Assembly: GCA_916048095.2 (NCBI GenBank)
Contig: OU696588.1
Coordinates: 6,629,001 to 6,693,000 of the forward strand
Direction: 5' to 3'
From: Sacculina carcini
Taxonomy: Eukaryota; Arthropoda; Thecostraca; Sacculinidae
DNA length: 64,000 nucleotides
The translations under genes and the position numbers were made by a program. The notes beneath the pieces were generated by a model that was not told the DNA's origin, did no database searches, and saw only the letters and a program-made list of their open reading frames with translations. Below, piece after piece: positions 1 through 10,695 of this stretch (within the stretch, counting starts at the first letter, position 1; each line of letters begins with the position of its first letter).

Positions 1-46
1 GAATTCGCACGTACCCTCAGTTTTATATTTTCCGTCGCGATGCAAA

Positions 47-273
47 CAGTGGCGGCTCCAGAGTGCAATTTGGGGGGGGGGCTGAATCTTGGGGGCTATC
101 AGTGATGTACATGCATCACTATGCAACGTCTTTGCGATACGGCTTATATCAAGAAATTACACAGAAAAAATAGTTTTTCTTGAGCTCTTTAGTAAATATC
201 TTGGTTATGAGGAGTTCATGTAAGCATTGGGTGGGGGGCTTCAGCCCCCTGAGCCCCCCTGGATCCGCCAGTG
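47..273. mobile_element. Short TIR element (MITE), CAGTGGCGG family, copy 1
   Basis: The element starts CAGTGGCGGCTCCA and ends TGGATCCGCCAGTG, so its ends are inverted repeats. The flanking octamers gatgcaaa (39-46) and gatgtaag (274-281) look like a diverged 8-bp target duplication, which fits hAT-type insertion. Inside are a G-run near the left end and a C-rich stretch near the right end, with no coding capacity. It shares internal sequence (for example catgcatcactatgcaacg) with the copy at 2599-2837. Confidence 0.75.
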
Positions 274-392
274 GATGTAAGCTAATGAATATTCCGCTTA
301 AATTTACAGTTTGACTATGATAATATACATCATGTAAAACGTTAAAGAACGCATGAACAAATAAATCTGAAATATAAGGAAAGAAGCACTAG

Positions 393-712
393 CAGTGGCG
401 GCGCCAGATTCTTCCTATGGGGGCTGAGGGGGGCTAAGGAAAAAGGTGTGGGGACTAAGGAAAAAGATGAGGGGGCTTGGCGAAGCATGAAGAGCTACAC
501 TCGAACGCTGACTACATAATATTAAATAAGGGACTGGGGCACACTGATTCAGTCCTCGAACTTGAACCATAATTACAGGACTTCATTTACAGTGGTAGGA
601 AATTGTAATGCCCATGACTATGATTTTGGGGGGGGGGGCACGGTGGGACTTGGCACTTTTTTTGGGGAGGCTCCAGCCCCCCCCCCCCACACACTCCATT
701 GGGTCGCCACTG
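393..712. mobile_element. Short TIR element (MITE), CAGTGGCGG family, copy 2
   Basis: The left end is CAGTGGCGGCGCCA and the right end is TCGCCACTG. It is flanked by a perfect 8-bp direct repeat agcactag (385-392 and 713-720), the target-site duplication expected for a hAT-type transposase. The interior is G-rich and non-coding and differs from copies 1 and 3, so it is a separate subfamily with the same ends. Confidence 0.85.
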
Positions 713-720
713 AGCACTAG

Positions 721-2049
721 CTAGGAAGATACTACATTTTGAGACAGAATAGTTAGATGTTCCAAAGAAATTCAGTGAGCTTTCCAAGATATCAACACAA
801 CGAATACATGATAAAGTTAAGTTAAAAATGGCTCGCTACTTGAAAAATTGGTGTTCAGCAAAAATATCCAAAATAGTAGAAAATGCAACAACTAGCTTGA
901 TGTACATTTCAGTTTTCGTATATATAGCATGCAATAGGACGAGCAGAATTCAGTTTATCAACAAGCTATTGAGACTACCGCTCAATATTTTCGAAACCAC
1001 TAATAGATTATATACAATGCAGCTTACTGATGCAACAAGGAAAGTCCTGCTAGTTGAGCACATTGAAAATATGCACATAACATGAAAGAAAGAGAGAGGG
1101 AGAGAAAACAGCTGGCTCAAACACTCAATATTATGGTTATCATTGGCCACTCTCACTACTGAGCTACGAGAAACTAGCACAGTCAAGTGGCTATTGGAAC
1201 TAGAAGACAATCAAACCAGGCAAATAATCAGGCAGAATACGGGAAATATCATGTCACCACTTACTTCCGTTACTCTCCGATTTATCAGCTTCAATAGTTT
1301 GGCACAATAGACGCACATTATCAGACACAAGTATGTGCAAGATCATGTTTCATATAGAACATACTAATATTTATGGCAGCACAATATTTTTTTCATATCT
1401 GCAATAATTTCATCGGCACGCTGTTGACAACACATACGTACTCGAGACCTTACATGTCCGTGTATTATGCAGGTGAAAATTGACAATAAACGTCAAATTG
1501 AATTATCATTACTGTACAGCTGCCATATGTATTGAGCAACTCCACATGTTGCTCCAAATAATTGACAGTACACAAAATATGCAGGAGTACGTGCTGAATG
1601 CGATGTGCATGGCGTAAATAGTTATAATGTAAAATAAGATGCAATGAGAGGACGAATTGTACATGTGCTTGAGCAAGTTTCTACCGCGAGTGACTATGAG
1701 CGTGATATGCGTGATCAGCTCGTAAGTGAGCTGAAATTGAAATTCGCAAGCCAAACTGCAAACTGAAGCATGCTCGCTGTACTGAAGCATGCTCGATGTA
1801 CGTCCCATCAGCCAAGCCCGTGGTCTAACTGCTATTCAAGGCACACTTTCTCTTGTTCATGCCCAAATTATCCACACAGCCCCTGCTAACTTCAGGTAGA
1901 GTTCGTTTGTTTCACGCAGTTGATAAACAGCCAGTAACCCAAACATCCACACCATTGTCTTACACTGACTGTGTGTGTGTCTTTCCTCCACTTGCTACAT
2001 TGGATTCTGTTTGTATAGCTCGCTGTTTCTGTGTATATATCTGTTCGCT

Positions 2050-2051
<2 letters not shown>
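721..2051. other. Non-coding stretch without recognisable gene
   Basis: Only short ORFs with no recognisable domain occur on either strand. I see no exon of the slo gene and no element termini here. Confidence 0.5.
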
Positions 2052-2110
<59 letters not shown>

Positions 2111-2182
2111 AAACACCCATATACACACACCCATACGCACACACACACACACATACACAAACACCCATATACACACACCCAT

Positions 2183-2222
<40 letters not shown>

Positions 2223-2233
2223 ATACACACACA
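2052..2233. repeat. Compound (CA)n microsatellite
   Basis: A (CA)n tract interrupted by two nearly identical blocks containing aaacacccatatacacac. Apparent long Thr-His or Val-Cys ORFs through it are artefacts of the repeat. Confidence 0.95.
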
Positions 2234-2598
2234 CGTGTAGTTGCTATTGTTGATAATCGAGCTAGTGTGCATATTACGTGAGCAGTTCAGCGTGGAAAGT
2301 GTCCGAATGGAGCATCATTGAAGCTACGGGCCAGGTTGATGATCACAGAGGCAAACACCCCAGTCACATGTTTGCGCCTGATGGGTGACCAAACAGCAAG
2401 CTCACACACTCATGCATCATGCAGGAGCAGGACACATGCTAAATGAAACTGCCGCTAGAGCAACGTCTCAAAGCCATAAGACAACATCCAAGGCGTCAAT
2501 AGCAGCACAACGCATGCTTCTAAGCAAATCTATTATCATAATACACGTCCAAAATAATTCAAATTAACAGTTTTACATGCAGAACTTGGAAGAACGTC

Positions 2599-2837
2599 CA
2601 GTGGCGGATCCATAGTGCAATTTTGGGAGGGCTGAATTAATTGGGGGGGGGGGCCTGAATGGGCACTTGGGGCGATTAGTCATGTGCATGCATCACTATG
2701 CAACGTCTTTGCGATAACGTTTATATCAACAAATTCTACAGAAAAATATTTTTCTTGACCTCTTTTAGTGATTATGAAAAGTTGATGGAAATATTTTGGG
2801 GAACTTCAGCCCCCTGAGCCCAGTTGATCAGCCAGTG
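2599..2837. mobile_element. Short TIR element (MITE), CAGTGGCGG family, copy 3
   Basis: It begins CAGTGGCGGATCCA and ends ATCAGCCAGTG. The flanking octamers agaacgtc (2591-2598) and ggaacgtc (2838-2845) match at 7 of 8 positions, supporting a target duplication. It carries the same internal non-coding sequence as copy 1. No ORF. Confidence 0.8.
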
Positions 2838-2927
2838 GGAACGTCCAATAAACCTACAACATTGCTCCAGCATTGTATTTTATATTTCAAGTACCTACGG
2901 ACAGGCATACTTCAACACACGCAATAA

Positions 2928-2930
<3 letters not shown>

Positions 2931-2997
<67 letters not shown>

Positions 2998-3008
2998 ACA
3001 CACACACA
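2931..3008. repeat. (CA)n microsatellite
   Basis: About 75 bp of nearly pure CA. The rest of 2846-3429 shows no gene or element. Confidence 0.95.
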
Positions 3009-3429
3009 AACAGACACATACGAAGGTGATCGGAGAAGAACAGTTGATGGTCATACGGTGATGTATCCCGTGGATAAACTGTTGTCAAGCATTGGCGCAT
3101 ATTCTGCCGCTTATTGGAGGCCAATTTGAGTTCAATTACACAAATTCAGTGTGTTTTCTCCTTCTTATCGACTCACAAGCAAAAACAGTACACCCGTCAA
3201 ATATAAGTGGTACATCTATTCTGACCTAGAATTTTCATCTATCTATGAATGGTTAAATTTCTGACACATCGGACAGACTATGATGCATCAGGTCATGAGG
3301 GTGGTGTAATTCAATATATGGAATTTACTCGCTCAACTCCAATTTTTGTAAATATCTGAGGAATTTATTTAACAGGATTCAATTGAGATTTTAAGCCTGA
3401 TCAAACTGTCAAGCACAAGCTATCATAAC

Positions 3430-3546
3430 TGATGTGTATTCTATTTTTATTATAACTCGGTTATGACATCATTCAATTCATGCGCGTCTTTTGTCTTCGA
3501 TATCTATGAAGATGGATATACAGTGGGTGCGTGAGTGCGTATATAG
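3430..3546 (+). mobile_element. Element A: 5' LTR remnant
   Basis: These 117 bp (starting TGATGTGTATT, ending gcgtatatag) match 18211-18327 closely, with a handful of substitutions. The right copy follows a purine-rich tract (acgtgggagg) and the end of an integrase ORF, so this pair is the LTR pair of one retrotransposon. After 3546 the sequence jumps almost directly into mid-RT, so gag, protease and the first part of RT were deleted. Confidence 0.75.
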
Positions 3547-3569
3547 TGCGAATACATACACCTTCTGCA

Positions 3570-4321
3570 CAGGCTTGGTGGGAATTGTGGTTTTTCAAAA
3601 ATATATCACGCCGATGCTTATAATCAGATTACATTGGGTCCGCTGAGCCAGAAAAGGTTGGCGCTCAGCACTCACCGTGGTGTACTCTTACAGAAACGCT
3701 TGCCTTTCGGCATTTGCTCTGCACCTAGTTACTTCCAAGATATAATGGATAAACTAACAGCGGATATCCCAGGAGCAGCTGTATATTTGGACGATATACT
3801 TGTCAGCGGTGCTGACGAAGATAGTCATTCATCAAATCTAAGAGCACTGTTGAAGCGTCTCTCAGAGAAAGGTCTTCGTTGTCGTTTAGACAAGTGCCGA
3901 TTCGCTCAGCCCTCTGTCGAGTATTTGGGGCATACATTGTCCAAACATGGCGTCAGCAAAGGCGCAAAAGTTGATCACGTGTTCGACATGCCTGCGCCAA
4001 CTGGCCGTGCTGGTGTTAAATCATCTCTGGGTTCGGTGCAGTTTTATGGCAAGTTTCTCAAGAATTTATCGAGTTTTGCAGAATCATTGCGAAATCTGTG
4101 CAAAAAAGATGTTCCCTGGAGATGGAAGGAGACGAAACAAACAGCATTCAAAAGATTAAAAAACATGCTATCTTCAAATATAATCTTGGCGCACTATGAT
4201 CCGTCATTGCCTATTGGTATTTCATGTGATGCATCAGAGGTCGGATTGGGAGCCGTACTGTTTCACCGCTACCCTGATGGTAGCGAACGGCCGATATGCA
4301 ACACCTCAAAAACGCTAACTG
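3570..4321 (+). pseudogene. Element A: Ty3/gypsy pol, RT part (broken)
   Basis: The translation starts inside the RT palm (FSKI..ADAYNQI, about 3591-3635) and continues through PFGICSAPSYFQ and the catalytic YLDDILVSG (about 3784-3810) into the RT connection with the usual VEYLGH motif. Upstream gag, protease and the first RT motifs are missing. The frame is cut at 4321 by the solo LTR at 4322-4793 and resumes after 4798 in RNase H. It is a dead Ty3/gypsy copy and the outermost layer of the nested block. Confidence 0.9.
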
Positions 4322-4793
4322 TGTAATAGGTATTCGTATTGTGTATGTACAGTGTGATGAAATCGTGTAACCGCGTAGGTGTGTTTGTATGTCTGTATGT
4401 ATGTGTATGTTCAAGTGCGCGAATGGTGTGCCTGCTCTTTTCCATGAATGCGAGTTACCGTGTATGTGCGTGTTTATGTCTGCGTGTGTGAGTGGTTCAT
4501 GTGACTTGGCTTGTCACGTGACTCGAGTGCTGTGTGCTGATTGGTCGGTGTACTTTGACATTGTGACGAGTGACGCCTGTGCGTGTGGCTGAAGCGAGCT
4601 ACAAGCAGTCTGGTTTTGAACGTTGTGAATGTTGGTGGTGTTCGTGTGCTGGTAGTGTATTCGTAATTGTGGTTGGTGCTAGGCCACAAAGTGTTTATTG
4701 TTTATTATAAGTTTTGTTTTCAAGAGTGCATTTCAGTGCTATCATTTCATTGTCGTCATCATCTTCATTGAATACATCTCTATTTACTCTACA
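4322..4793. mobile_element. Solo LTR D inserted in element A
   Basis: The 472-bp segment starts TGTAATAGG and ends CTCTACA. It is bounded by the perfect 5-bp direct repeat aactg (4317-4321 and 4794-4798). Removing it with one repeat copy brings the RT/RNase H reading frame of element A back together, which confirms the insertion. It has LTR-like ends and no ORF, so it is best read as a solo LTR left by LTR-LTR recombination. It does not match the LTRs of A, B, C or F. Confidence 0.85.
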
Positions 4794-4798
4794 AACTG

Positions 4799-5584
4799 CT
4801 AGTCAAAAGAACTACAGTTAGATTCAGCGTGAGGCGCTAGCTATCATTTTTGCTCTGAATAAATTTTATCACTACTTACATGGCCGACGCTTCATCTTGA
4901 TTACAGATCACAAGCCATTGCTAAGTTTGTTGGGCCCAACAAAAGCTACTCCAAAGCTGGCTGCAAACCGCTTGGCAAGTTGGGCACCACAGCTGAGTCA
5001 ACATGACTACGTCATAGAGTACCGCAAGAACACCGATCATGGAAATGCCGATGCACTCTGTCGCCTTCCATCTGGTGCTGATGATGCATTCGATGCGAAG
5101 TAAGATGACAACGACGTCGACACGGTGATGGCTATCAAGATGGTTAGTGAACAACTAACTGCTTGGAGCCGTTCTACATTACAGAAAGCGTTTTCGAAGG
5201 ACCGAATTGTCTCTACAGTGATTCGCTTCTGTCGAGAGGGATGGCCATCCGCTAAGGAAGGGGAGAAGCCGTCCACTGAGATAAAAGTGTTCCGTGGTCT
5301 GGCGGAGTCGCTATCCGTGGCTCATGGTTGCTTACTCTACGGTGCACGAGTGGTCATTCCTGAACTACTACGTCCCGCGGTTCTACAGATTCTACATCTG
5401 CGACATTTCGGCATGCAAAGAGTGAAACAGCTGGCCAGAACGTCCGTATACTGGCCAAATGCAAACAGGGATATCAAAAAGACGTGTAGAGAATGTTCAG
5501 CGTGTGCGGCTCATCAGAATTTACCTGCCAAACCTCCAATTCACCCATGAATGCTACCGGAAAAACCCTGGAGTAGAATTCATC
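4799..5584 (+). pseudogene. Element A: RNase H and integrase N-terminus (broken)
   Basis: This continues the element A pol frame. Present are an RNase H segment with REALAIIFAL and TDHKPLLSLLG, and then an integrase zinc-finger region with H..H..C..C spacing (LHLRHFGMQRV ... CRECSACAAHQ, about 5390-5520). In-frame nonsense codons lie at about 4832 (TAG), 5101 (TAA) and 5548 (TGA). The frame is interrupted at 5584-5586 by DNA element E and resumes at 17283. The several stops show an old, inactive copy. Confidence 0.9.
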
Positions 5585-5604
5585 TATACCTTTTACAATC
5601 TCAT

Positions 5605-5700
5605 TTGTCCCAACTGAAATCAAAATTGTCCCAACTGAAATCTAAGTTGTCCCAACTGAAATCAAAGTTGTCCCAACTGAAATCAAAATTGTCCCAGCTA
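5605..5700 (+). repeat. 21-bp subterminal repeats, left end of E
   Basis: About five head-to-tail copies of a 21-bp unit with core tgtcccaactgaaatc. They are the inverted counterpart of the array at 17113-17262. Confidence 0.9.
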
Positions 5701-5715
5701 GAACCTCAATGTATG

Positions 5716-6220
5716 TGTGGTATTGTTGGTCAGAAATTGAACGCTGTGTGAAGGAATGAATGGGGGTGTGAATGCGTTTGCTGAGTTGAGCGTGAGTCTA
5801 GGAGAGCGTGTGCGCTTGCGAGCGTAGACTTGTGTGTGTACCTGTGTGTGAATGAGCGTAGACTTGTGTGTGTGTGTGTGTATGTGCGTCACTGTATTCA
5901 TGTGTGTGATTCTACTTCGTGTTTGTATGTTTGTATGCAGCGTGTACTGGTGTTAGCGGATTGTATGGAATGACGGGAGTGGTGTTGTAGTGCTCATCGT
6001 GCGTTGTGTTGTTATGTGTGGACTGGTGGGTGTAGTCTTCTGTGTGCTGTTTGTGTGGATATTATTTATGCCAGCCTAGAGAGAGATTATTGCTCTACTG
6101 TGTATGTGTGAGTTTTCATCTTGTTGTTGTTAAATCATATTTGTTGTCGTCATCAATAGAGTTCATCATTTTACAAGACAGTGTTGTTTTCGTCATTTTA
6201 AAAATGGACATCAAACCTCA
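5716..6220 (+). mobile_element. Element B 5' LTR
   Basis: 505 bp, TG...CA ends. The ATG at 6204 that opens the gag frame lies inside the LTR, so the first six gag codons are LTR-encoded. No TGG-type primer-binding site follows. Instead agctatttcggcta comes directly after the LTR, and the identical 14-mer follows the 5' LTR of element F. Confidence 0.9.
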
Positions 6221-7007
6221 AGCTATTTCGGCTACAACAATGATGAAGAATTTTGACGGTACTGGCGACGTAGTCGCATGGTTGAAGAAGGCAGAACTTG
6301 TGGCCAAGCTGACAGGAGTGACTGAGCTGCATGCGTTTGTGCCACTATTTCTGGAAGGAGGAGCATTGTCACTCTACCTCGAGCTCAATGAAGAGGCGCA
6401 GTCAAGGTACGATTTGATCAAATCCAAACTGCGAGAAGCGTTTTCCCCCAATCCAGTTGAATCATTTGCCATGCTGACGAAGAAGAAGTGGCAAGGAGAG
6501 CAAGTGGATGTGTACGCAAATGAGCTTAGACGACTCGCTGGCTTGTGCGGTTTTGTCAGTCAGGGATTGGAACTCTCGGTGAAGTAGGCGTTCATTAGTG
6601 GGTTTCCGGACCGAGTTTCGGCAGGACTACAGGAAGACGATATGCAGACAGTAACTATGAGTCGTCTGATCTCGAGGGCTCGTATATTGACACGGGCAGA
6701 TGCTTCAGCTAGTTCTGGAACCATAGCGGCATGTGTAGCAGCCGGTGATGATTCAGCTGATGACACCGTGGCTGGAGCAGCTGCCATTCGACGTTCAGTC
6801 GAACGTCGTCGGAACGTCAACGGACGATGCTTCAACTGCGGAGGTGCCCATATGGCGCGACACTGCAGACGTTCCGCGATAGTGTGCTTCAATTGCGGTC
6901 AGACAGGACATGTTGCACCAAAGTGCGCAAAGGGAAACGATGTAGGGGGGGCTTCAGCGCCAAGAAGCTCCCCCTCTGTACAGTGGAGGCGCAACGCGGG
7001 GGTCTAA
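6204..7007 (+). pseudogene. Element B gag (one nonsense codon)
   Basis: Gag-like polyprotein of about 267 codons that begins within the LTR (MDIKPQ...). The N-terminal half is a capsid-like region (FDGTGDVVAWLKKAEL). The C-terminal half has two CCHC zinc knuckles (CFNCGGAHMARHC at about 6831-6870 and CFNCGQTGHVAPKC at about 6888-6930) for RNA binding. A single in-frame TAG at 6585-6587 interrupts it. The frame overlaps pol, which lies in the -1 frame; a run of seven G at 6945-6951 is a candidate slip site. Apart from the one stop it looks intact. Confidence 0.85.
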
Positions 7008-9961
7008 TGAGTGCGAGAGTACGAATATGTGGACGAACAGTGACGGCTATGATCGACACCGGGTGTTCAAAAAGTATTGTGTCTGCGAGATGTGGCTTGG
7101 CATTTATTAAGGAGCCAAAGCGTGTCGTCACAGTAGACGGAAGTGAAATTTTGTGTTTAGGTACGTGTAAAACGTGTATCGTGGTCAATGGTGAAGAATT
7201 GCATGCGCATGTGCTTGTCCTTCCGGAAGTAGTGAGTGGGTTCGATGCAATTCTCGGAATGGACATCATTAATCAGTTTGAAAAAGTCACAATCACAAAA
7301 CGAGGAGTGGAGTTAGGAAAGTTGCTAAAACAGCAGGGGAAAAACAGTAATGTTGACGCGTTTTCAAGCGTTATTGCTGTTAGCGGGACTGCAGTACATC
7401 CGAAGGAGGATGAAAACACCGAATGTTGCAAGATGAGCATGTCTGATGAAAGGTTGAAGTCTGAGTTCTTTGAAGACCAGTTCAGTGACAAAGATTTCTC
7501 AGCGAAATTGAATGGTAGTTATTGGGAAGTCGAGTGGTTTCTGAAGGAAACGTCACCTGTTTTGACCAAGTCAATTGGATGTTACGAACAAACGTTGAAA
7601 GGAGGATGTAGGGAGGAGTTTGACAAAGTAGTGAAGCGCTGGATAAGCGAAGGAATATTGATGCAGTGGTCACAACAAGTCAAGAGAGGAGTATCACCAT
7701 TGTTGGCGGTTGTGCAAACAACCAAAAACAAAACGCGTCCAGTGATTGACTTCAGGGAGCTAAACGAATATGTCAGCAGTCACACTGGTGATGATTACAT
7801 CGATGTTTGCGCGGAAAAGCTTCGGCGATGGCGACGAATCAGAGGTGCGACGGCGCTGGTTGACTTGAAGTCAGCATATCTCCAAATACGTGTGCATCCG
7901 AAGCTCTGGCAGTATCAACTGGTTAAGTATGGGGGCATAACATACTGCCTCACGAGATTGGGATTTGGTCTCAGCTCAGCACCGCGAATCATGACCAGAA
8001 TTTTGCACAGAGTGCTGGAGAAGTCAAAAGTTATCCGTGAAGCAACCGATTCCTATATCGATGATATTGTGGTTGATACAACAAAAGTGAACCCGAATCA
8101 TGTGGTTGATTATATGTGCAAGTATGGACTGATTGCCAAAGATCCGACTCCAATTGTTGGCGGTGCAGTGCTCGGTCTGAGAGTGCAGAGAAATGCAGCG
8201 GGCTTGCTGGAGTTTCGTCGGGGAAATGAGTTACCGCAGGTAGATCGTACACTGACTAAACGTCAACTGTTTTCTTTATGTGGGAAATTGTTGGGCCACT
8301 ATCCCATTGCCGGGTGGCTCAGACCGGCGTGCAGCTATGTCAAACGTCATTCATCCGATGGTGGCTGGGATGACACAGTCCGGGAGGAAGTTCTGTCTGT
8401 TACACACGACATGCTAGAACAAGTGAAAAGCGAAGATCCAGTGCAGGGAAAATGGTCGGTTTCAGAATCGAAATCTGGTGTTGTGTGGTGTGACGCCAGT
8501 AATCAGGCTATTGGAACAGTAATCGAAATCGACGGAATCGTAGTGGAAGATGCCTCGTGGCAGAGGAAAAAAGATGACTTCAATCATATAAACGTCGCTG
8601 AGCTTGAAGCTGTATCCAGAGGACTCAATCTTGCAATAAAGTGGGGATTAGAATGTATAGAAGTACGCACCGACTCCGCTACAGTTTTTGGCTGGCTGCG
8701 TGCCACACTATCCGACGAGAACAGAGTGAAGACAAAAGGAGCTGCAGAAGTTCTTGTGAAACGACGACTGGGAGTAGTCAAGGAGTTAATTGATGAATTG
8801 CGTCTCGAAGTGAGATTGATTCTTGTTCCTACAGCAAGTAACAAAGCAGACTCATTGACGCGCATCAACAGGCAATGGATGCTGAAGCTCGAGAGAAAAC
8901 CGGTAAACGAAACATGCGGCATGGCGTTGGGAAGAGTGAAAGATCTCCACCGTAGTCATCATATGGCCGTTGACCGAACGTTATCTCTCGCTAAGCAAGT
9001 GGACCCTACTGTGACACGTGAACAGGTGAAACGTGTGGTGAAGAGCTGTCTGGAGTGTCAGTCTATCAATCCTGCGCCGGTGACTCACGAGGCGGGCGAG
9101 CTGCACGTGCCAACAGTCTGGACAAGATTGGCAGTCGATGTTACTCATTTCAGATATCGTCCATTTCTTTCTATTGTTGATTGCGGCCCTGGAAGGTTCG
9201 CGATATGGCGAGAGCTGCGTGCAGAGTCGGCAAATGAGATTTCAAATATCCTGAACCAAGTATTTTATGAGCGAGGGCCTGTTGAACAAGTGCTGATGGA
9301 CAATGGAACGGTGTTCAAGTCAGAATTACTCAGGGAAACCCTCGATGACTGGAAAATCAGCAGGTTTTTCCGAGCGGCTTATCGACCCAGCGGAAACGGT
9401 ATTGTCGAACGGCATCATCGTACGATAAAGAGGATAGCGGAGAGAGCTGGCATCTCTCCGCTCGAGGCGGTATTTTGGTACAACATGGCGCCCAAATCGG
9501 ATCGAATTGAAGACAAGGCGCCGCATCACAGTGTCTACACATATGCCTGGCGACATCCGGAGGTTTTGCCAGCCCACAATGACGACGGCGAGAAGAACTC
9601 GGGCATAGAAGTCGGCGATGAGGTGTGGGTAAAGCCACCTGGGGCAAGATGTACGTCGCATTGGTCAAAAGGAAGAGTGACCGGGATTCAGTCCTCAAAC
9701 AATGTATCGGTGGATGGAGTACCGAGGCATCTACTAGATCTGCGGCGTGTGTATGATGAAGACAATAATCGAGATGATGCCGGTGGTCAAGACGTGGACA
9801 ATCAGACTCCAGATGACTGTGCAGCGGACACGAACGAAGTGCTCGAGACAACTGACATACATAATGGAGCCGAAGAGGACCGGAGTGAGCACATTCTTCG
9901 GAGATCTACCAGAGAGAGGAGACGTCCGCCTTGGATGGACAATTATTTCGTAGGTGATTGA
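6827..9961 (+). CDS. Element B pol: protease, RT, RNase H, integrase
   Basis: The open frame has 1044 codons. The meaningful part starts near 6950, where gag would frameshift by -1. Protease has DTGCSKS (about 7057-7077). RT has LVDLKSAYLQI and the catalytic YIDDIVVD (about 8055-8080). RNase H begins around VWCDASNQAIG (about 8485). Integrase has an H-H-C-C zinc-binding region (HRSHHM ... CLECQ, 8950-9060) and a D-D-E core (LAVDVTH, LMDNGTVF, GNGIVERHHR). The basic C-terminus ends 24 bp before the 3' LTR. No stop interrupts it, so the protein could still be produced if gag readthrough occurs. It makes the enzymes for reverse transcription and integration of element B. Confidence 0.92.
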   Translation: MLQLRRCPYGATLQTFRDSVLQLRSDRTCCTKVRKGKRCRGGFSAKKLPLCTVEAQRGGLMSARVRICGRTVTAMIDTGCSKSIVSARCGLAFIKEPKRVVTVDGSEILCLGTCKTCIVVNGEELHAHVLVLPEVVSGFDAILGMDIINQFEKVTITKRGVELGKLLKQQGKNSNVDAFSSVIAVSGTAVHPKEDENTECCKMSMSDERLKSEFFEDQFSDKDFSAKLNGSYWEVEWFLKETSPVLTKSIGCYEQTLKGGCREEFDKVVKRWISEGILMQWSQQVKRGVSPLLAVVQTTKNKTRPVIDFRELNEYVSSHTGDDYIDVCAEKLRRWRRIRGATALVDLKSAYLQIRVHPKLWQYQLVKYGGITYCLTRLGFGLSSAPRIMTRILHRVLEKSKVIREATDSYIDDIVVDTTKVNPNHVVDYMCKYGLIAKDPTPIVGGAVLGLRVQRNAAGLLEFRRGNELPQVDRTLTKRQLFSLCGKLLGHYPIAGWLRPACSYVKRHSSDGGWDDTVREEVLSVTHDMLEQVKSEDPVQGKWSVSESKSGVVWCDASNQAIGTVIEIDGIVVEDASWQRKKDDFNHINVAELEAVSRGLNLAIKWGLECIEVRTDSATVFGWLRATLSDENRVKTKGAAEVLVKRRLGVVKELIDELRLEVRLILVPTASNKADSLTRINRQWMLKLERKPVNETCGMALGRVKDLHRSHHMAVDRTLSLAKQVDPTVTREQVKRVVKSCLECQSINPAPVTHEAGELHVPTVWTRLAVDVTHFRYRPFLSIVDCGPGRFAIWRELRAESANEISNILNQVFYERGPVEQVLMDNGTVFKSELLRETLDDWKISRFFRAAYRPSGNGIVERHHRTIKRIAERAGISPLEAVFWYNMAPKSDRIEDKAPHHSVYTYAWRHPEVLPAHNDDGEKNSGIEVGDEVWVKPPGARCTSHWSKGRVTGIQSSNNVSVDGVPRHLLDLRRVYDEDNNRDDAGGQDVDNQTPDDCAADTNEVLETTDIHNGAEEDRSEHILRRSTRERRRPPWMDNYFVGD

Positions 9962-9984
9962 TTGATCTTGAGATCAAGGGGGAG

Positions 9985-10489
9985 TGTGGTATTGTTGGTC
10001 AGAAATTGAACGCTGTGCGGAGGAATGAATGGGGGTGTGAATGCGTTTGCTGAGTTGAGCGTGAGTGTAGGAGAGCGTGTGCGCTTGCGAGCGTAGACTT
10101 GTGTGTGTACCTGTGTGTGACTGAGCGTAGACTTGTGTGTGTGTGTGTGTATGTGCGTCACTGTATTCATGCGTGTGATTCTACTTCGTGTTTGTATGTT
10201 TGTATGCAGCGTGTACTGGTGTTAGCGGATTGTATGGAATGACGGGAGTGGTGTTGTAGTGCTCATCGTGCGTTGTGTTGTTATGTGTGGACTGGTCGGT
10301 GTAGTCTTCTGTGTGCTGTTTGTGTGGATATTATTTATGCCAGCCTAGAGAGAGATTATTGCTCTACTGTGTATGTGTGAGTTTTCATCTTGTTGTTGTT
10401 AAATCATATTTGTTGTCGTCATCAATAGAGTTCATCATTTTACAAGACAGTGTTGTTTTCGTCATTTTAAAAATGGACATCAAACCTCA
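9985..10489 (+). mobile_element. Element B 3' LTR
   Basis: 505 bp and collinear with 5716-6220. It follows the polypurine tract at about 9972-9983 and is followed by the duplicated target gtatg, then by the continuation of the left arm of element E. Confidence 0.95.
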
Positions 10490-10494
10490 GTATG

Positions 10495-10695
10495 TTATTG
10501 ATTTTACATTTAATATTAAACTTAATAGTTATCAGTACATTTTATTGTATTTCACATGAAAAATTTAGCATTAGTCGTAAAATAAAGATATGTACTACTT
10601 ACTATATACTATACAGTTATGTGCCATGGTACGTACTACAATTACAATGCAGATATGTACCGTATGTACTTACTTTATGAGGAACTCTATCAGCT
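10495..10695. mobile_element. Element E left arm, middle piece
   Basis: About 200 bp collinear with the reverse complement of the right arm of E (roughly 16885-17085). It lies between insertion B on the left and insertion C on the right. Confidence 0.85.

Larger units (their letters stand above)
5716..10489 (+). mobile_element. Element B: complete LTR retrotransposon
   Basis: Two 505-bp LTRs (5716-6220 and 9985-10489) start TGTGGTATTG and end AAACCTCA. The element is flanked by the 5-bp duplication gtatg (5711-5715, 10490-10494). The LTRs differ at several sites by eye (for example near 5752, 5797, 5850 and 6030), so it is older than C. A polypurine tract (atcaaggggga) precedes the 3' LTR. 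The domain order gag-PR-RT-RH-IN puts it among Ty3/gypsy-like elements. It sits in the left arm of E. Confidence 0.95.

Noticed and set aside
1960..2281. Thr-His and Cys-Val ORFs at (CA)n tracts (also near 2824, 20229, 22590, 23201, 30171 and 62247)
   Set aside because: Pure dinucleotide translation without any flanking coding sequence.
2281..2403. Possible exon on the minus strand (ELAVWSPIRRKHVTGV...) or protease-like frame on the plus strand
   Set aside because: Both strands give coding-like peptides of about 35 residues, but neither matches a family I can name and no splice sites or neighbours support it.
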